NCBI GenBank assembly: GCA_963724975.1
Contig: CAVRXB010000004.1
Span: 1 to 64,000, forward strand
Direction: 5' to 3'
From: CAIWHR01 sp963724975
Lineage (GTDB): Bacteria > Pseudomonadota > Gammaproteobacteria > Burkholderiales > Casimicrobiaceae
DNA length: 64,000 nucleotides
Positions 36,407 to 44,866 of the stretch are shown here, piece after piece; the stretch's first letter is position 1, and the number at the start of each line of letters is the position of its first letter. A program made the position numbers and the translations under genes. The notes under the pieces are model-generated. The model saw only the letters and a list, made by a program, of their open reading frames with translations, searched no databases and was not told the DNA's origin.

Positions 36407-36598
36407 CACGCGTCATGGTCGCGCTCGTAGCGGAAGCAGTCGCGCCCCAAACGATATCGCCACGGCTTGTTCGATACGGCCGAGCGGCGTATCGTTGCCT
36501 TTGGGCGAGGCTTCTGTGTACTCGGTTGTCGCGTCTCTTTTGAACGCGCGAAAGAATGCTGAAGGGATTCGTCCGCAACGGCGCGTCAATTCATCGTT

Positions 36599-36614
36599 CT
36601 CTGGTGCACCAGAG
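36599..36614. promoter_or_regulatory. 16-bp perfect palindrome upstream of the 625-residue protein
   Basis: CTCTGGTGCACCAGAG reads the same on both strands and lies 46 bases before the ATG at 36661. A second, imperfect inverted repeat (aacgatatcgcc with ggcgtatcgtt) lies at about 36458-36506. Either could be an operator; neither has a T-run. Confidence 0.5.
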
Positions 36615-36660
36615 CACTGAGATTCTCGGAGCCTCTCCCTCTTGAACAGAGGGGCCCGCA

Positions 36661-38538
36661 ATGGCGGATGACGCGGGGTTTGCGGTCGCTCTCACGATCC
36701 GCGAGCACCTGATCAACGACGCGCTCCTGTTGGCGTACGCCGGCACGGGTTTTCCACGCTCCCTGCAGCTCGACGTGCCCGACGGTCCGCCCGACGCGAG
36801 CATTGACGTCTATCTCGCACCGTCGCAGGTCACCTGCAACGCAGACAACTCGCTGGGACTCGCCGTCCGCCTCTGGGGCTCGCTCAAGATCACGGTCGGC
36901 GGCACCGACGTCGAGCGCACGATCGATGGGCGCATCACCGTGCGGGTCAAACCGCGCTTTGCCGTCGCGGGCAGCAATCTGGTGCTGAACCCCGATTCCG
37001 ACGACGTTACGGTTACCCTGTGGTCGTTCACGGTCATCGGCGGCGGCAGCTTCCCGCCGGACGTCGATCTGTACCTGCACGGGGGCCTGTTCCAGAATCG
37101 CCTGCAGACCGCCGTCCGGCTGGCGATCGCCGCCGGTCTGGTGCCGGCGGTCGACCTTTCGTTCCTCTCGGGCCTCATCGCAGCGGTTGCCGCGAGGGCT
37201 CAGCCCCCCCAGTCCCCGGGGTTGACGGTCGACGCCAGGGTCAAGGCCGGTGTCCTTCTGATCGGGCTGAAGGTGGAGTTGCCGGACCTCACGATCGTCG
37301 GCGACCCGGACTTGCTCTTCGACATCGCACGCGGCAACGATATCGCCGCGGCGACGAACGCTGCGGCGGTACCGCTGGTCCTGGCTGACGTCGCCGCGAA
37401 GGTGAGCGACGCGGTCGCAAACGAGGGCGCGACGCTCATCCCGCCGCTGCTGCTGACATCCGAGGCGGGCCAGTTCCGCATTGCCGCTGCGGCAAGCAAC
37501 AGCGATGGCACGGCGCATTTCTCCTTCGCCCTCGTGCCGAGCATGTTCCACACCACGCCGGGAGCGTACTTCCAATACCTGGAGAAGCCCGTGCACGTGA
37601 ATCCACGCAGTTACAAGGCGCTGGGGTTCACGCCCGCGGACATCCACGTCGACGTCAGCAAGTCGTTCTGGAACGATGTCATCGAAGTGGTCGGCGGGAT
37701 CTTCACGTTGGGCGTCCTCGCCGTCTACATCGAGGAGATGGTTGAGTTCATGGCCGACCAGTTCCGGTCGACGATCGCGCACGCGGATACGGGACCCGTG
37801 GTACCGCGTGTGCGACGCACGAAGCCGCAGCCCAACGGGGCGGTCGTCCGGATCGAGGTCACGGCATACGACATCACGACCGCCGGTACCTACATTGGAT
37901 TGACCGTCCGCCCCGAGGTGCCGCCGGCCGCGCTCATCGGGCCGACGACGATCCCGGCCGACCTCCGGGCTCAGACGCTCCGCTACCTCATCCGGCTGCC
38001 GATCGAGGTGCACGCGGAGGATCCTCAGTTGCGGATCCGGTGGACGGTCTTCGATCCCACGTCCGGGAATCTCCTCGTCACCGAGGACGACGTCGCGCTC
38101 GGCCGCACGTTCTTCGACCTCGTCCCCGAGAGCATCGGCCCCGGTCTGACTGCGCTGGGGATTGCCTGCCGCGTATACCGCGTGCTCGGTGCGGAGATCA
38201 CGGACCTCGTGAACCAGGGCGTCAACCTCACCGTTCGCGAGCCGCTCCCGCCCGGAGCGTACAAGCGCTGGTGGTACGACGTGAAGAACCCGCAGGTGCA
38301 ATACGACGGGAAGAACGACAAGTTCGTCTACGCGGGGGAGGCGGTACAACACCGGCATTCGAACTGGCATCGCACCGACAAACCGTGCAAGAACGCGGCG
38401 AAGTCGTCGCGGTACAGCTACCTGGATGAGGTCCAGGACACGCTGCCATTCCACGTCCGCGACATCGCACTGCATCGAGCGGAGCTGTGCGATTACTGTT
38501 TCTACGGCGGTCCAGCGGGCATCAGACCGGCGTTGTGA
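36661..38538 (+). CDS. Large protein of unknown function, possible TULIP-like domain, Cys/His-rich tail
   Basis: 625 residues, no signal peptide. The first half is made of alternating amphipathic strands (SLQLDVPDGPPDASIDVYLA, ITVRVKPRFAVAGSNLVLNP, LTVDARVKAGVLLIGLKVEL) reminiscent of lipid-binding TULIP or P47-like proteins; a hydrophobic helix (VVGGIFTLGVLAVYIEEMVE) follows near residue 345. The last 60 residues hold HRHSNWHRTDKPC, then CDYCFYGG, a cluster of His and Cys that could bind a metal. I do not recognise the family. Clean frame with good codon use, so a real gene. Confidence 0.6.
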   Translation: MADDAGFAVALTIREHLINDALLLAYAGTGFPRSLQLDVPDGPPDASIDVYLAPSQVTCNADNSLGLAVRLWGSLKITVGGTDVERTIDGRITVRVKPRFAVAGSNLVLNPDSDDVTVTLWSFTVIGGGSFPPDVDLYLHGGLFQNRLQTAVRLAIAAGLVPAVDLSFLSGLIAAVAARAQPPQSPGLTVDARVKAGVLLIGLKVELPDLTIVGDPDLLFDIARGNDIAAATNAAAVPLVLADVAAKVSDAVANEGATLIPPLLLTSEAGQFRIAAAASNSDGTAHFSFALVPSMFHTTPGAYFQYLEKPVHVNPRSYKALGFTPADIHVDVSKSFWNDVIEVVGGIFTLGVLAVYIEEMVEFMADQFRSTIAHADTGPVVPRVRRTKPQPNGAVVRIEVTAYDITTAGTYIGLTVRPEVPPAALIGPTTIPADLRAQTLRYLIRLPIEVHAEDPQLRIRWTVFDPTSGNLLVTEDDVALGRTFFDLVPESIGPGLTALGIACRVYRVLGAEITDLVNQGVNLTVREPLPPGAYKRWWYDVKNPQVQYDGKNDKFVYAGEAVQHRHSNWHRTDKPCKNAAKSSRYSYLDEVQDTLPFHVRDIALHRAELCDYCFYGGPAGIRPAL

Positions 38539-38732
38539 TCGAGGCCGCGTTCCGGATCGCCCGGGCGCGGGCCCCGCAAGGGTACCCGCATCGCCAATAT
38601 GCATGACATCGCAACGGCCGCTTACGACCCACAACAGCGGTCGGACTACTTCAGGGCAGTCCCCTGCCGTTCGTCAAGACAGCACGCAGCGCGCATCACG
38701 ATGAGATCCGGACCATCGCCTTCGGAGTGGCC

Positions 38733-40121
38733 ATGACAAAGCTCGGTATTCCCCTGCTGTTGACATTCGTGGTGATCGGGATCGTCGTTGGATGCGTCGA
38801 CACTCCGGTCGATCCGTCGCCTCCGGCTCGGGATCCCGGAGTGCGAGGCGGAGCCCCGGGCGCAGGCGCGCCGATCGCCGGACTGACCAAAAGCGAGCTC
38901 AAGTTTTTCGAAGCGGGCAAAGACGAATTCGCGGAAGAGGAGGCGGTCGCTGAAGGCCTCGGACCGACGATGAATCTCGGCAGCTGCGGCGGCTGCCATC
39001 TGCAGCCGGCACTCGGTGGCACCAGCCCGCCGGTGAACCCTCAGATCGCGTTCGCCAGCAGGAACGGCGCGACCAATACCATCCCCTCGTTCATCACGTT
39101 GAACGGGCCGGTACGTGAGGCGCGCTTCGTCACAAATCCCGACGGGACGCCCGACGGCGGCGTCCACGACCTGTTCACCATCACCGGTCGAGCGGATGCG
39201 TCGGGCTGCAAGCTCGCGCAGCCGGACTTCGAGAAGGAGCTCTCGCGGCGCAACGTCATCTTTAGAATTCCGACGCCGGTATTTGGCGCGGGCCTGATCG
39301 AGCAGATCCCGGACAAGGCGATCCTTGCGAATCAAATCGAAAACGCATCGATGAAGACGTCGATGAACATTCGTGGTCGGCCGAACATCACCCTCGCCGG
39401 CCGAACGATCTCGGGGCAGGCGAACAACAACGGCAACGACGGCACGGTGGCCCGATTCGGATGGAAGGCCCAGAACAAGTCTCTGCTGGTGTTCTCCGGC
39501 GAGGCCTACAACGTCGAAATGGGCATTACCAACGAGCTCTTTCAGACCGAGCGCGATGAAACGTCGGCCTGCCAGTTTGCCTCACTTCCCAACGATGTCA
39601 CCAATACGGACGGCAAGGCGCCGCTTGAAGCGATTAGTGCGATCGAAAAATTCGCGTTCTTCGCGCGCTTCCTTGCGGCGCCCACGCCTTCGTCCGATAC
39701 GCCCGGAGGAGCCGATTCCATTGCGCGAGGCCGAGACCTGTTCAGCAGTACCGGGTGCGCGCTCTGTCATACGCCGACGCTCTACACAGGTAACAGTACG
39801 GTCGCTGCTCTACGCAACCAGGCGGTGAACCTCTTCTCCGACCTGCTGGTTCACGACATGGGCCCCGGGCTGGCGGATGGAGTCAGTCAGGGACAGGCAG
39901 GCCCAAGCGAGTTTCGGACCGCCCCGCTGTGGGGGCTCGGGCAGCGGCTTTTCTTTCTGCACGACGGACGAACGTCGGATCTTCTCGAGGCGATCCGGGC
40001 GCACAAGAGCGGGAGACGCTGGACCGGCGGCGCCTCCGAAGCGAACGGCGTCGTCAAGAATTTCGAACGCCTGCGGGGGAACCAGAAGCAGGACGTTCTC
40101 AACTTCCTTCGCTCGCTGTAG
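38733..40121 (+). CDS. Di-heme oxidoreductase (DUF1111 family) lipoprotein
   Basis: 462 residues. N-terminal lipoprotein-type signal (LLLTFVVIGIVVGC). Heme sites CGGCH near residue 84 and CALCH near residue 343. Family phrases include FRIPTPVFGAGLIEQIPD, GRPNITLAGRTISGQANNN, VARFGWKAQNKSLLVFSGEA, YNVEMGITNELFQTER and LLVHDMGPGLADG, then TAPLWGLGQRLFFLHDGR. DUF1111 proteins are periplasmic di-heme enzymes of the peroxidase type, often called thiol oxidoreductases. A GTG two codons earlier is an alternative start. Confidence 0.9.
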   Translation: MTKLGIPLLLTFVVIGIVVGCVDTPVDPSPPARDPGVRGGAPGAGAPIAGLTKSELKFFEAGKDEFAEEEAVAEGLGPTMNLGSCGGCHLQPALGGTSPPVNPQIAFASRNGATNTIPSFITLNGPVREARFVTNPDGTPDGGVHDLFTITGRADASGCKLAQPDFEKELSRRNVIFRIPTPVFGAGLIEQIPDKAILANQIENASMKTSMNIRGRPNITLAGRTISGQANNNGNDGTVARFGWKAQNKSLLVFSGEAYNVEMGITNELFQTERDETSACQFASLPNDVTNTDGKAPLEAISAIEKFAFFARFLAAPTPSSDTPGGADSIARGRDLFSSTGCALCHTPTLYTGNSTVAALRNQAVNLFSDLLVHDMGPGLADGVSQGQAGPSEFRTAPLWGLGQRLFFLHDGRTSDLLEAIRAHKSGRRWTGGASEANGVVKNFERLRGNQKQDVLNFLRSL

Positions 40122-40139
40122 GTGTCGTCGGGGATGGCT

Positions 40140-40997
40140 TTAGCTGCGCTCGCGATGGCGCACTTTGCACATGGCGAGCACCTCGTCCGGATCGCGCTTC
40201 CACCAGTTGTTGGCCGAGAAGATCTCGACTTCGTGGAAGCCGCGATAGCCGTGGGCCTCCATCCATGACCGTATAAGGGGAAGATCGATCACGCCGTCGC
40301 CCATCATGCCGCGGTCGGTCAACAGGTCGGTGGTCGGCACCAGCCAGTCACAGATGTGATAGGCGAGGAGCCGCGATGGAGCCGCGCCCGACGCCCGCGC
40401 GATTTCTCGCTCGAGGTGGGGATCCCACCAGACGTGATAGACATCGACCGCGATGCCGACACCCGCTCCCAACTCGTCGCAGAGGTCGTTTGCGTGCTCC
40501 ATCGTGTTGACGCACGCGCGATCGGCAGCGTACATCGGATGCAGCGGCTCGATCGCAAGCGGCATGCCCGCGCCGCTCGCGTAATCCAGGAGCTCGCCGA
40601 TGCCGTCGCGCACCATCTCGCGCGCGCCGGAGAGATCCTTGGAGCCGATCTTTCCATCGCGTTGTGTCGGCAAGCCGCCGACGACCAGGATCAGGCATGG
40701 GGCGCCGAGCGTGAGCGCTTCGTCGACCGCGCGCCGATTGTCGTCGAGGGCCGCGCGCCGGCCCTCGCGATCGACCGCCGGAAACATTCCGCCGCGGCAG
40801 TAGCCGGTTACCGTGAGACCGGCGTCGCGGATGCGCAGCGCCGAGTCCTTCAGTCCCGCCGCTGCGACCTGGTCGCGCCAGGGGGCGATACCGCGGATGC
40901 CGTGCCGGGCGCACCCGTCGATGATCTGCGGCAACGTCCATTGTTGGCGCACGGTCGCGGTGTTGAGGGAGAGCAGAGCGGTGTCGGGCTCGTTCAT
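40140..40997 (-). CDS. Sugar phosphate isomerase/epimerase-type TIM-barrel protein
   Basis: 285 residues of the AP-endonuclease-2/xylose-isomerase-like fold: TALLSLNTATVRQQWTLPQI, PCLILVVGGLP, AIEPLHPMYAADRACVNTM with a metal-ligand Glu, GIAVDVYHVWWDP with Asp and His, and FHEVEIFSANNWW with the last Glu. These give the usual divalent-metal site. Last gene of the minus-strand catabolic run, 12 bases after the previous gene. Likely acts on a keto sugar or inosose-like compound; the substrate is inferred only. Confidence 0.85.
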   Translation of the reverse strand: MNEPDTALLSLNTATVRQQWTLPQIIDGCARHGIRGIAPWRDQVAAAGLKDSALRIRDAGLTVTGYCRGGMFPAVDREGRRAALDDNRRAVDEALTLGAPCLILVVGGLPTQRDGKIGSKDLSGAREMVRDGIGELLDYASGAGMPLAIEPLHPMYAADRACVNTMEHANDLCDELGAGVGIAVDVYHVWWDPHLEREIARASGAAPSRLLAYHICDWLVPTTDLLTDRGMMGDGVIDLPLIRSWMEAHGYRGFHEVEIFSANNWWKRDPDEVLAMCKVRHRERS

Positions 40998-41009
40998 CGC
41001 ATGGCGAGA

Positions 41010-42317
41010 CTACTCGGCCGAGGGCGTCGCGGCGCGAGCCCTCTGCAGCGCGCGGGTCGTCGTTTCGTACTTCGCGATCATGTTCGGAACCTCCCAGTCG
41101 GGCAGTGCTCCGCGTTCGACGTAGGCGAGGAATTGCTCGGCGACCTGCGCGAAGTGGGCTTCGTGTCCGACGTGATAGGCGTCGGGGACGAGCATGCGCC
41201 ACGCGTCTCCCGAGCGTTTCGCATTGACCCCGGGGAAGGCCTCGTGCAAGGCGCGCAGCGCGCCCTGCATCGCGTCGGAAAATGCCGCGGCATCGACCTG
41301 CGCGCCGGGCACGATGTACAGCACCGGCCGATACTCTTCCGCCGCACCCTGGCGGATCACCAGATCCGCTTTCGAGCCCCGCATGACCGAGTAGTGCGTG
41401 TCGCCGGCACCCGCCGGCGCCTCGAAATTCCACAGCACGCGCACCATCGCGTGGACGCCTTTGATGCGGTAGAGGATCTCGCCGTTGGCGTAAGTGTGCA
41501 ATGCTCCGTCGGGTTGCACGTCTTTCTGCAGAAAGTCGGGATATCTCGACAGCCCAGTCACCTGCGCGAACTGCGCCGGGCTGATCTTGGTCGGCCAGCG
41601 CTTCGCGCCGAGAATTCGGATGTCCCGATTGAAGGCGAGGATCTCTGCGGGAAAGCACTCCCACTGCACGAGGTCGACGAGATGGGTGGTGATGTCGACG
41701 AGGCCTTCGCCCTGCTGCGCCACGTCGAAGAACCAGGCGGGCCGCTTGATCGCCGCGCCCGATACCTGTTTCGAGAAGTGGTGGACGCTTTCCTTGACGA
41801 CCGCCGGCTCCCGCTCGGTTCCTTCGGCAAGCTCGCCAAACACCGCCGGAATACGCGATAACGCCTTCTGCAGCATCGTGGTGATCTCGTGCCGCTCGGT
41901 CATGATGTCGTAGAGGAGCACGCCGCTTCTTGCCGCCACGGCGAACGCGTTGCGCAGCGATTCGAAGCCCGCGGCGTCGATCGCCATCGGCTTGTCGGCC
42001 AGCACGTGCATGCCGGCTTCCACTGCGCGCATGATGTACTCGGCCTTGCGCCGGTTGTTGCCGGCGATCACGACGATGCCACCAGCGCGTTCCGCGCTGA
42101 AGCGCTCGAGGAAGTCGGCGCCGCAATGGACGATGGTTCGCCACGACGTCGGGTTTTCCCGCCGCGCGTTGTAGCCGTCGATCTTCTGCAGATAGTCGGC
42201 AAGGTCGGGACCGTCTTCGGCATAGACGTGCACGGTTGCGTCGACGCCGGGATACATCGTCTTCTGCAGCAGCGCAGCGTGGAAATGACCGGGGTCGAGG
42301 ACAACCAGTTGCATCAT
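41010..42317 (-). CDS. Gfo/Idh/MocA-type oxidoreductase with distinct C-terminal domain
   Basis: 435 residues. It begins MMQLVVLDPGHFHAALLQKT, a form of the Rossmann start seen in the subgroup with the 'putative oxidoreductase C-terminal' domain, then GGIVVIAGNNRRKAEYIMRA and GMHVLADKPMAI, which holds the Gfo/Idh EKP-like motif as DKP. The domain ending includes FFDVAQQGEGLVDITTHLVD. Predicted NAD(P)-dependent sugar dehydrogenase of the cluster; 23 bases from the DUF993 gene. Confidence 0.85.
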   Translation of the reverse strand: MMQLVVLDPGHFHAALLQKTMYPGVDATVHVYAEDGPDLADYLQKIDGYNARRENPTSWRTIVHCGADFLERFSAERAGGIVVIAGNNRRKAEYIMRAVEAGMHVLADKPMAIDAAGFESLRNAFAVAARSGVLLYDIMTERHEITTMLQKALSRIPAVFGELAEGTEREPAVVKESVHHFSKQVSGAAIKRPAWFFDVAQQGEGLVDITTHLVDLVQWECFPAEILAFNRDIRILGAKRWPTKISPAQFAQVTGLSRYPDFLQKDVQPDGALHTYANGEILYRIKGVHAMVRVLWNFEAPAGAGDTHYSVMRGSKADLVIRQGAAEEYRPVLYIVPGAQVDAAAFSDAMQGALRALHEAFPGVNAKRSGDAWRMLVPDAYHVGHEAHFAQVAEQFLAYVERGALPDWEVPNMIAKYETTTRALQRARAATPSAE

Positions 42318-42340
42318 TGATCAGGCCTCCCGGGGGACCA

Positions 42341-43537
42341 TCATTCCTCGACGCCATTCACGCGGAGGAACGCGCGCATCCTCGAGACGGCAAGCTCCGG
42401 TTCGCGGAGCAGTCCGGCGGTATCCGCGAGGCGAAACAGCTCCGACAGATGCACGACGCTGCGCGCGCTCTGCTGGCCACCCACCATCGAGAAATGCGTC
42501 TGATGGCCATTGAGCCAGGCCAGGAAAACGACGCCGGTCTTGTAGAAGCGCGTCGGCGCCGCGAAGACGTGGCGCGACAGCGGCACCGTGGGCGCCAGGA
42601 TGGCGTCGAACCGCGTGCGGTCGCCCGCCGCGAGCGCGCTCAACGCTGCCGCCGCGGCAGGCGCGATGGCGTCGAAGATGCCGAGGAGGGCATCGGAGTA
42701 GCCGGTCGCATCGCCACCGATCAGCGCCGCGAAGTTGAAATCGTCGCCGGTGTACATCCGCACGCCGTGCGGAAGGCGCGCCCGCAACGCGATTTCCTTG
42801 CCCGCATCGAGCAACGACACCTTGACCCCATCCACTTTCGCCGCATTGGCGCTGATCACGCTCGCGCACACTTCGGTGGCGCGTGCGTGGTTGGGGTCGC
42901 TTGCGAGTCCGCCTGCGCCAACCCAATAACCGGCGAGCGCCGGATCGAACATCTCGCCCAGCCAGTGCAGGATCACGGGTTCGCGCACTTGCGACAGCAC
43001 GCGGCCGTAAACGCGCACGTAATCGTCGGGCGTCCGCGCGCAGGCCGCGAGCGCGCGGCTTGCCATCAGGATCAGGCGGCCTCCCGCGGCTTCGATCGCT
43101 CCGCATTGCTCCTCATAGGCAGCGATCACGTCGTCCGGCGCGTAACTCGCGCCGGGCGGCAGATGATCGGTGCCGGCGCCCGAAAACACGACGGCGCCAG
43201 GACAGCTCTTCGCTTCGTGCACCGAGCGCCGGATCAATTCCAGCGAGGTCGGCCAGTCGAGCCCCATCCCGCGTTGCGCCGTGTCCATCGCCTCTGCCAC
43301 GCCGAAGCCGTGCGACCACAGGTGGCGGCGGAAGGCGAGCGTCGCGTCCCAATCGATCGCCGCTTCCAGCCACGGGTCGACGGCGGCGCGCGGATCGGCG
43401 ACGACGTGTGCGGCGGCGAACGCGACGCGATTCCAACGCGGTCGCTCCGATGGCGCGGGCCATGCGACCGCGGCGCGCGGCGTGAACGCGGCGAGCGCGC
43501 CGTCCGCCTGCGGAAGCTTGATCGTTAGCATGGCCAT
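42341..43537 (-). CDS. DUF993 family protein (dihydrodipicolinate-synthase-like)
   Basis: 398 residues. Conserved segments are WDATLAFRRHLWSHGFGVAE, AMDTAQRGMGLDWPTSLELI, FSGAGTDHLPPG, VILHWLGEMFDPALAGYW, AAKVDGVKVSLLDAGKEIAL, MYTGDDFNFAALIGGD and YKTGVVFLAWLNGHQTHFSM. The Lys in DGVKVS fits the Schiff-base Lys of DHDPS-like aldolases, so an aldolase role is plausible. It overlaps no gene but begins 3 bases after the previous stop. In genomes this family accompanies Gfo/Idh and TIM-barrel sugar enzymes. Confidence 0.88.
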   Translation of the reverse strand: MAMLTIKLPQADGALAAFTPRAAVAWPAPSERPRWNRVAFAAAHVVADPRAAVDPWLEAAIDWDATLAFRRHLWSHGFGVAEAMDTAQRGMGLDWPTSLELIRRSVHEAKSCPGAVVFSGAGTDHLPPGASYAPDDVIAAYEEQCGAIEAAGGRLILMASRALAACARTPDDYVRVYGRVLSQVREPVILHWLGEMFDPALAGYWVGAGGLASDPNHARATEVCASVISANAAKVDGVKVSLLDAGKEIALRARLPHGVRMYTGDDFNFAALIGGDATGYSDALLGIFDAIAPAAAAALSALAAGDRTRFDAILAPTVPLSRHVFAAPTRFYKTGVVFLAWLNGHQTHFSMVGGQQSARSVVHLSELFRLADTAGLLREPELAVSRMRAFLRVNGVEE

Positions 43538-43540
43538 GCG

Positions 43541-44716
43541 CTAGACCGACAGTGCAGGGACATCGACGAAGCGCCGCTCGCGCCAGCTCTGATGCCCGAG
43601 CTCGGCGAGCTGAACGCCCTTGGCGCCCTCCAGCAGATTCCACTGGAACGGACCACCGTCGACGACGTGGCGCAAAAAGAGCTCCCACTCGACCTTGAAC
43701 GCGTTGTCGTATTCGCGGTTCGCCGGGACGAGCTGCCACGTGTCGTAGAAGTCGATCGTCTGCGGGACATCGGGATTCCACACCGGCTTGGGTGTGGCCG
43801 TGCGCGGCTGGATCCGGCAGTCGGTCAATCCCGCGACGGCGGAGCCGAGCGTGCCGTCCACATGGAACGTGACGAGGTCGTCGCGGCGCACGCGCGTGCA
43901 CCACGAGCTGTTGATCTGCGCGATAATTGGCAACTGAGTGGGCAACTCTGCGCCGCCCTCGAGCTCGAACGTCGCGTACGCGGCGTCCTCGGCGGTGGCC
44001 GCGTACGGCTTGCCGTTCTCGTCCCAGCGCTTGGGAATGTGCGTCGCGCCGATGCACATCACGCTCTTCACCGCGCCGAACAGGTTGTCGAGCACGTAGC
44101 GCCAATGGCACAGCATATCGACGATGATGCCGCCGTCGTCCTCCTTGCGGTAGTTCCACGACGGCCGCTGCGCGGGTTGCCAATCGCCCTCGAAGACCCA
44201 GTAGCCGAACTCGCCGCGCACGGAAAGAATCCGGCCGAAGAATCCGGCATCGATCAGCATCTTGAGCTTCAAGAGACCGGGGAGCCAGAGCTTGTCCTGC
44301 ACGACACCGTGCTTGACCCCGGCGGCTTCGGCGCGGCGATAGAGGTCGAGCGCATCGGCGACGGTCGGCGCCACCGGCTTCTCGGTATAGACGTGCTTGC
44401 CCGCCGCGATCGCCTTGCGGATCAGCTCCGGACGCAGGCCGGTCGACGCGCTGTCGAAGTAGATCGCGTCGTTCCGGTCGGCGAGCGCCGCGTCGAGGTC
44501 GGTGGTCCAGCGCTCGACGCCGTGCAACTGCGCGAGCGCTGCGACCTTCGCGGCATTTCTGCCAACCAGTAGCGGGTCCGGCATGACCCGTCGATCGCCC
44601 GGGAGCGCGACGCCACCCTGTTTGCGGATCGCGTTGATCGAGCGGATCAGATGCTGGTTCGTTCCCATGCGGCCGGTGACGCCGTTCATGATGACGCCGA
44701 GACGAATTGTTTCCAC
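43541..44716 (-). CDS. Gfo/Idh/MocA-family oxidoreductase
   Basis: 391 residues. Start METIRLGVIMNGVTGRMGTN, with the nucleotide-binding turn, then YFDSASTGLRPELIRKAIAA, GKHVYTEKPVAPTVADALDL with the catalytic EKP, and GGIIVDMLCHWRYVLDNLFG where the conserved Asp and His of the sugar site lie. Predicted sugar or cyclitol dehydrogenase, first of the four catabolic genes, 150 bases downstream of tctA across a REP-like repeat. Confidence 0.9.
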   Translation of the reverse strand: METIRLGVIMNGVTGRMGTNQHLIRSINAIRKQGGVALPGDRRVMPDPLLVGRNAAKVAALAQLHGVERWTTDLDAALADRNDAIYFDSASTGLRPELIRKAIAAGKHVYTEKPVAPTVADALDLYRRAEAAGVKHGVVQDKLWLPGLLKLKMLIDAGFFGRILSVRGEFGYWVFEGDWQPAQRPSWNYRKEDDGGIIVDMLCHWRYVLDNLFGAVKSVMCIGATHIPKRWDENGKPYAATAEDAAYATFELEGGAELPTQLPIIAQINSSWCTRVRRDDLVTFHVDGTLGSAVAGLTDCRIQPRTATPKPVWNPDVPQTIDFYDTWQLVPANREYDNAFKVEWELFLRHVVDGGPFQWNLLEGAKGVQLAELGHQSWRERRFVDVPALSV

Positions 44717-44757
44717 GTTGCGCGGCTCCGGCAGGGTCTAGGTGTGAAGGTTTAGGT

Positions 44758-44852
44758 CGTCATTCCCGCGAAGGCGGGAATCCAGCGTCTTCCATCGAGA
44801 GTGCAAGGCGACCGCTCAACGACACTGGGTCCCCGCCTCCGCGGGGACGACG
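44758..44852. repeat. REP-like doublet with 29-bp imperfect inverted ends
   Basis: Two hairpins in opposite orientation, cgtcattcccgcgaaggcgg at 44758 and its near complement ending 44852, match at 24 of 29 positions. Each half is itself a hairpin (cccgcgaaggcggg, ccccgcctccgcgggg). This is the common intergenic element of proteobacteria. It lies between tctA and the downstream oxidoreductase gene and could end or stabilise part of the transcript. Confidence 0.85.
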
Positions 44853-44866
44853 AAGTATTGCATGCG

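Noticed and set aside
36586..38634. 682-codon minus-strand frame
   Set aside because: Antisense to the 625-residue protein, with Arg/Asp/Val-rich shadow composition and no ribosome site.
40348..42357. 669-codon minus-strand frame over the catabolic genes
   Set aside because: Same strand but shifted frame; the TIM-barrel and Gfo/Idh genes in the other frame have clear motifs, and this one is Arg-rich shadow.
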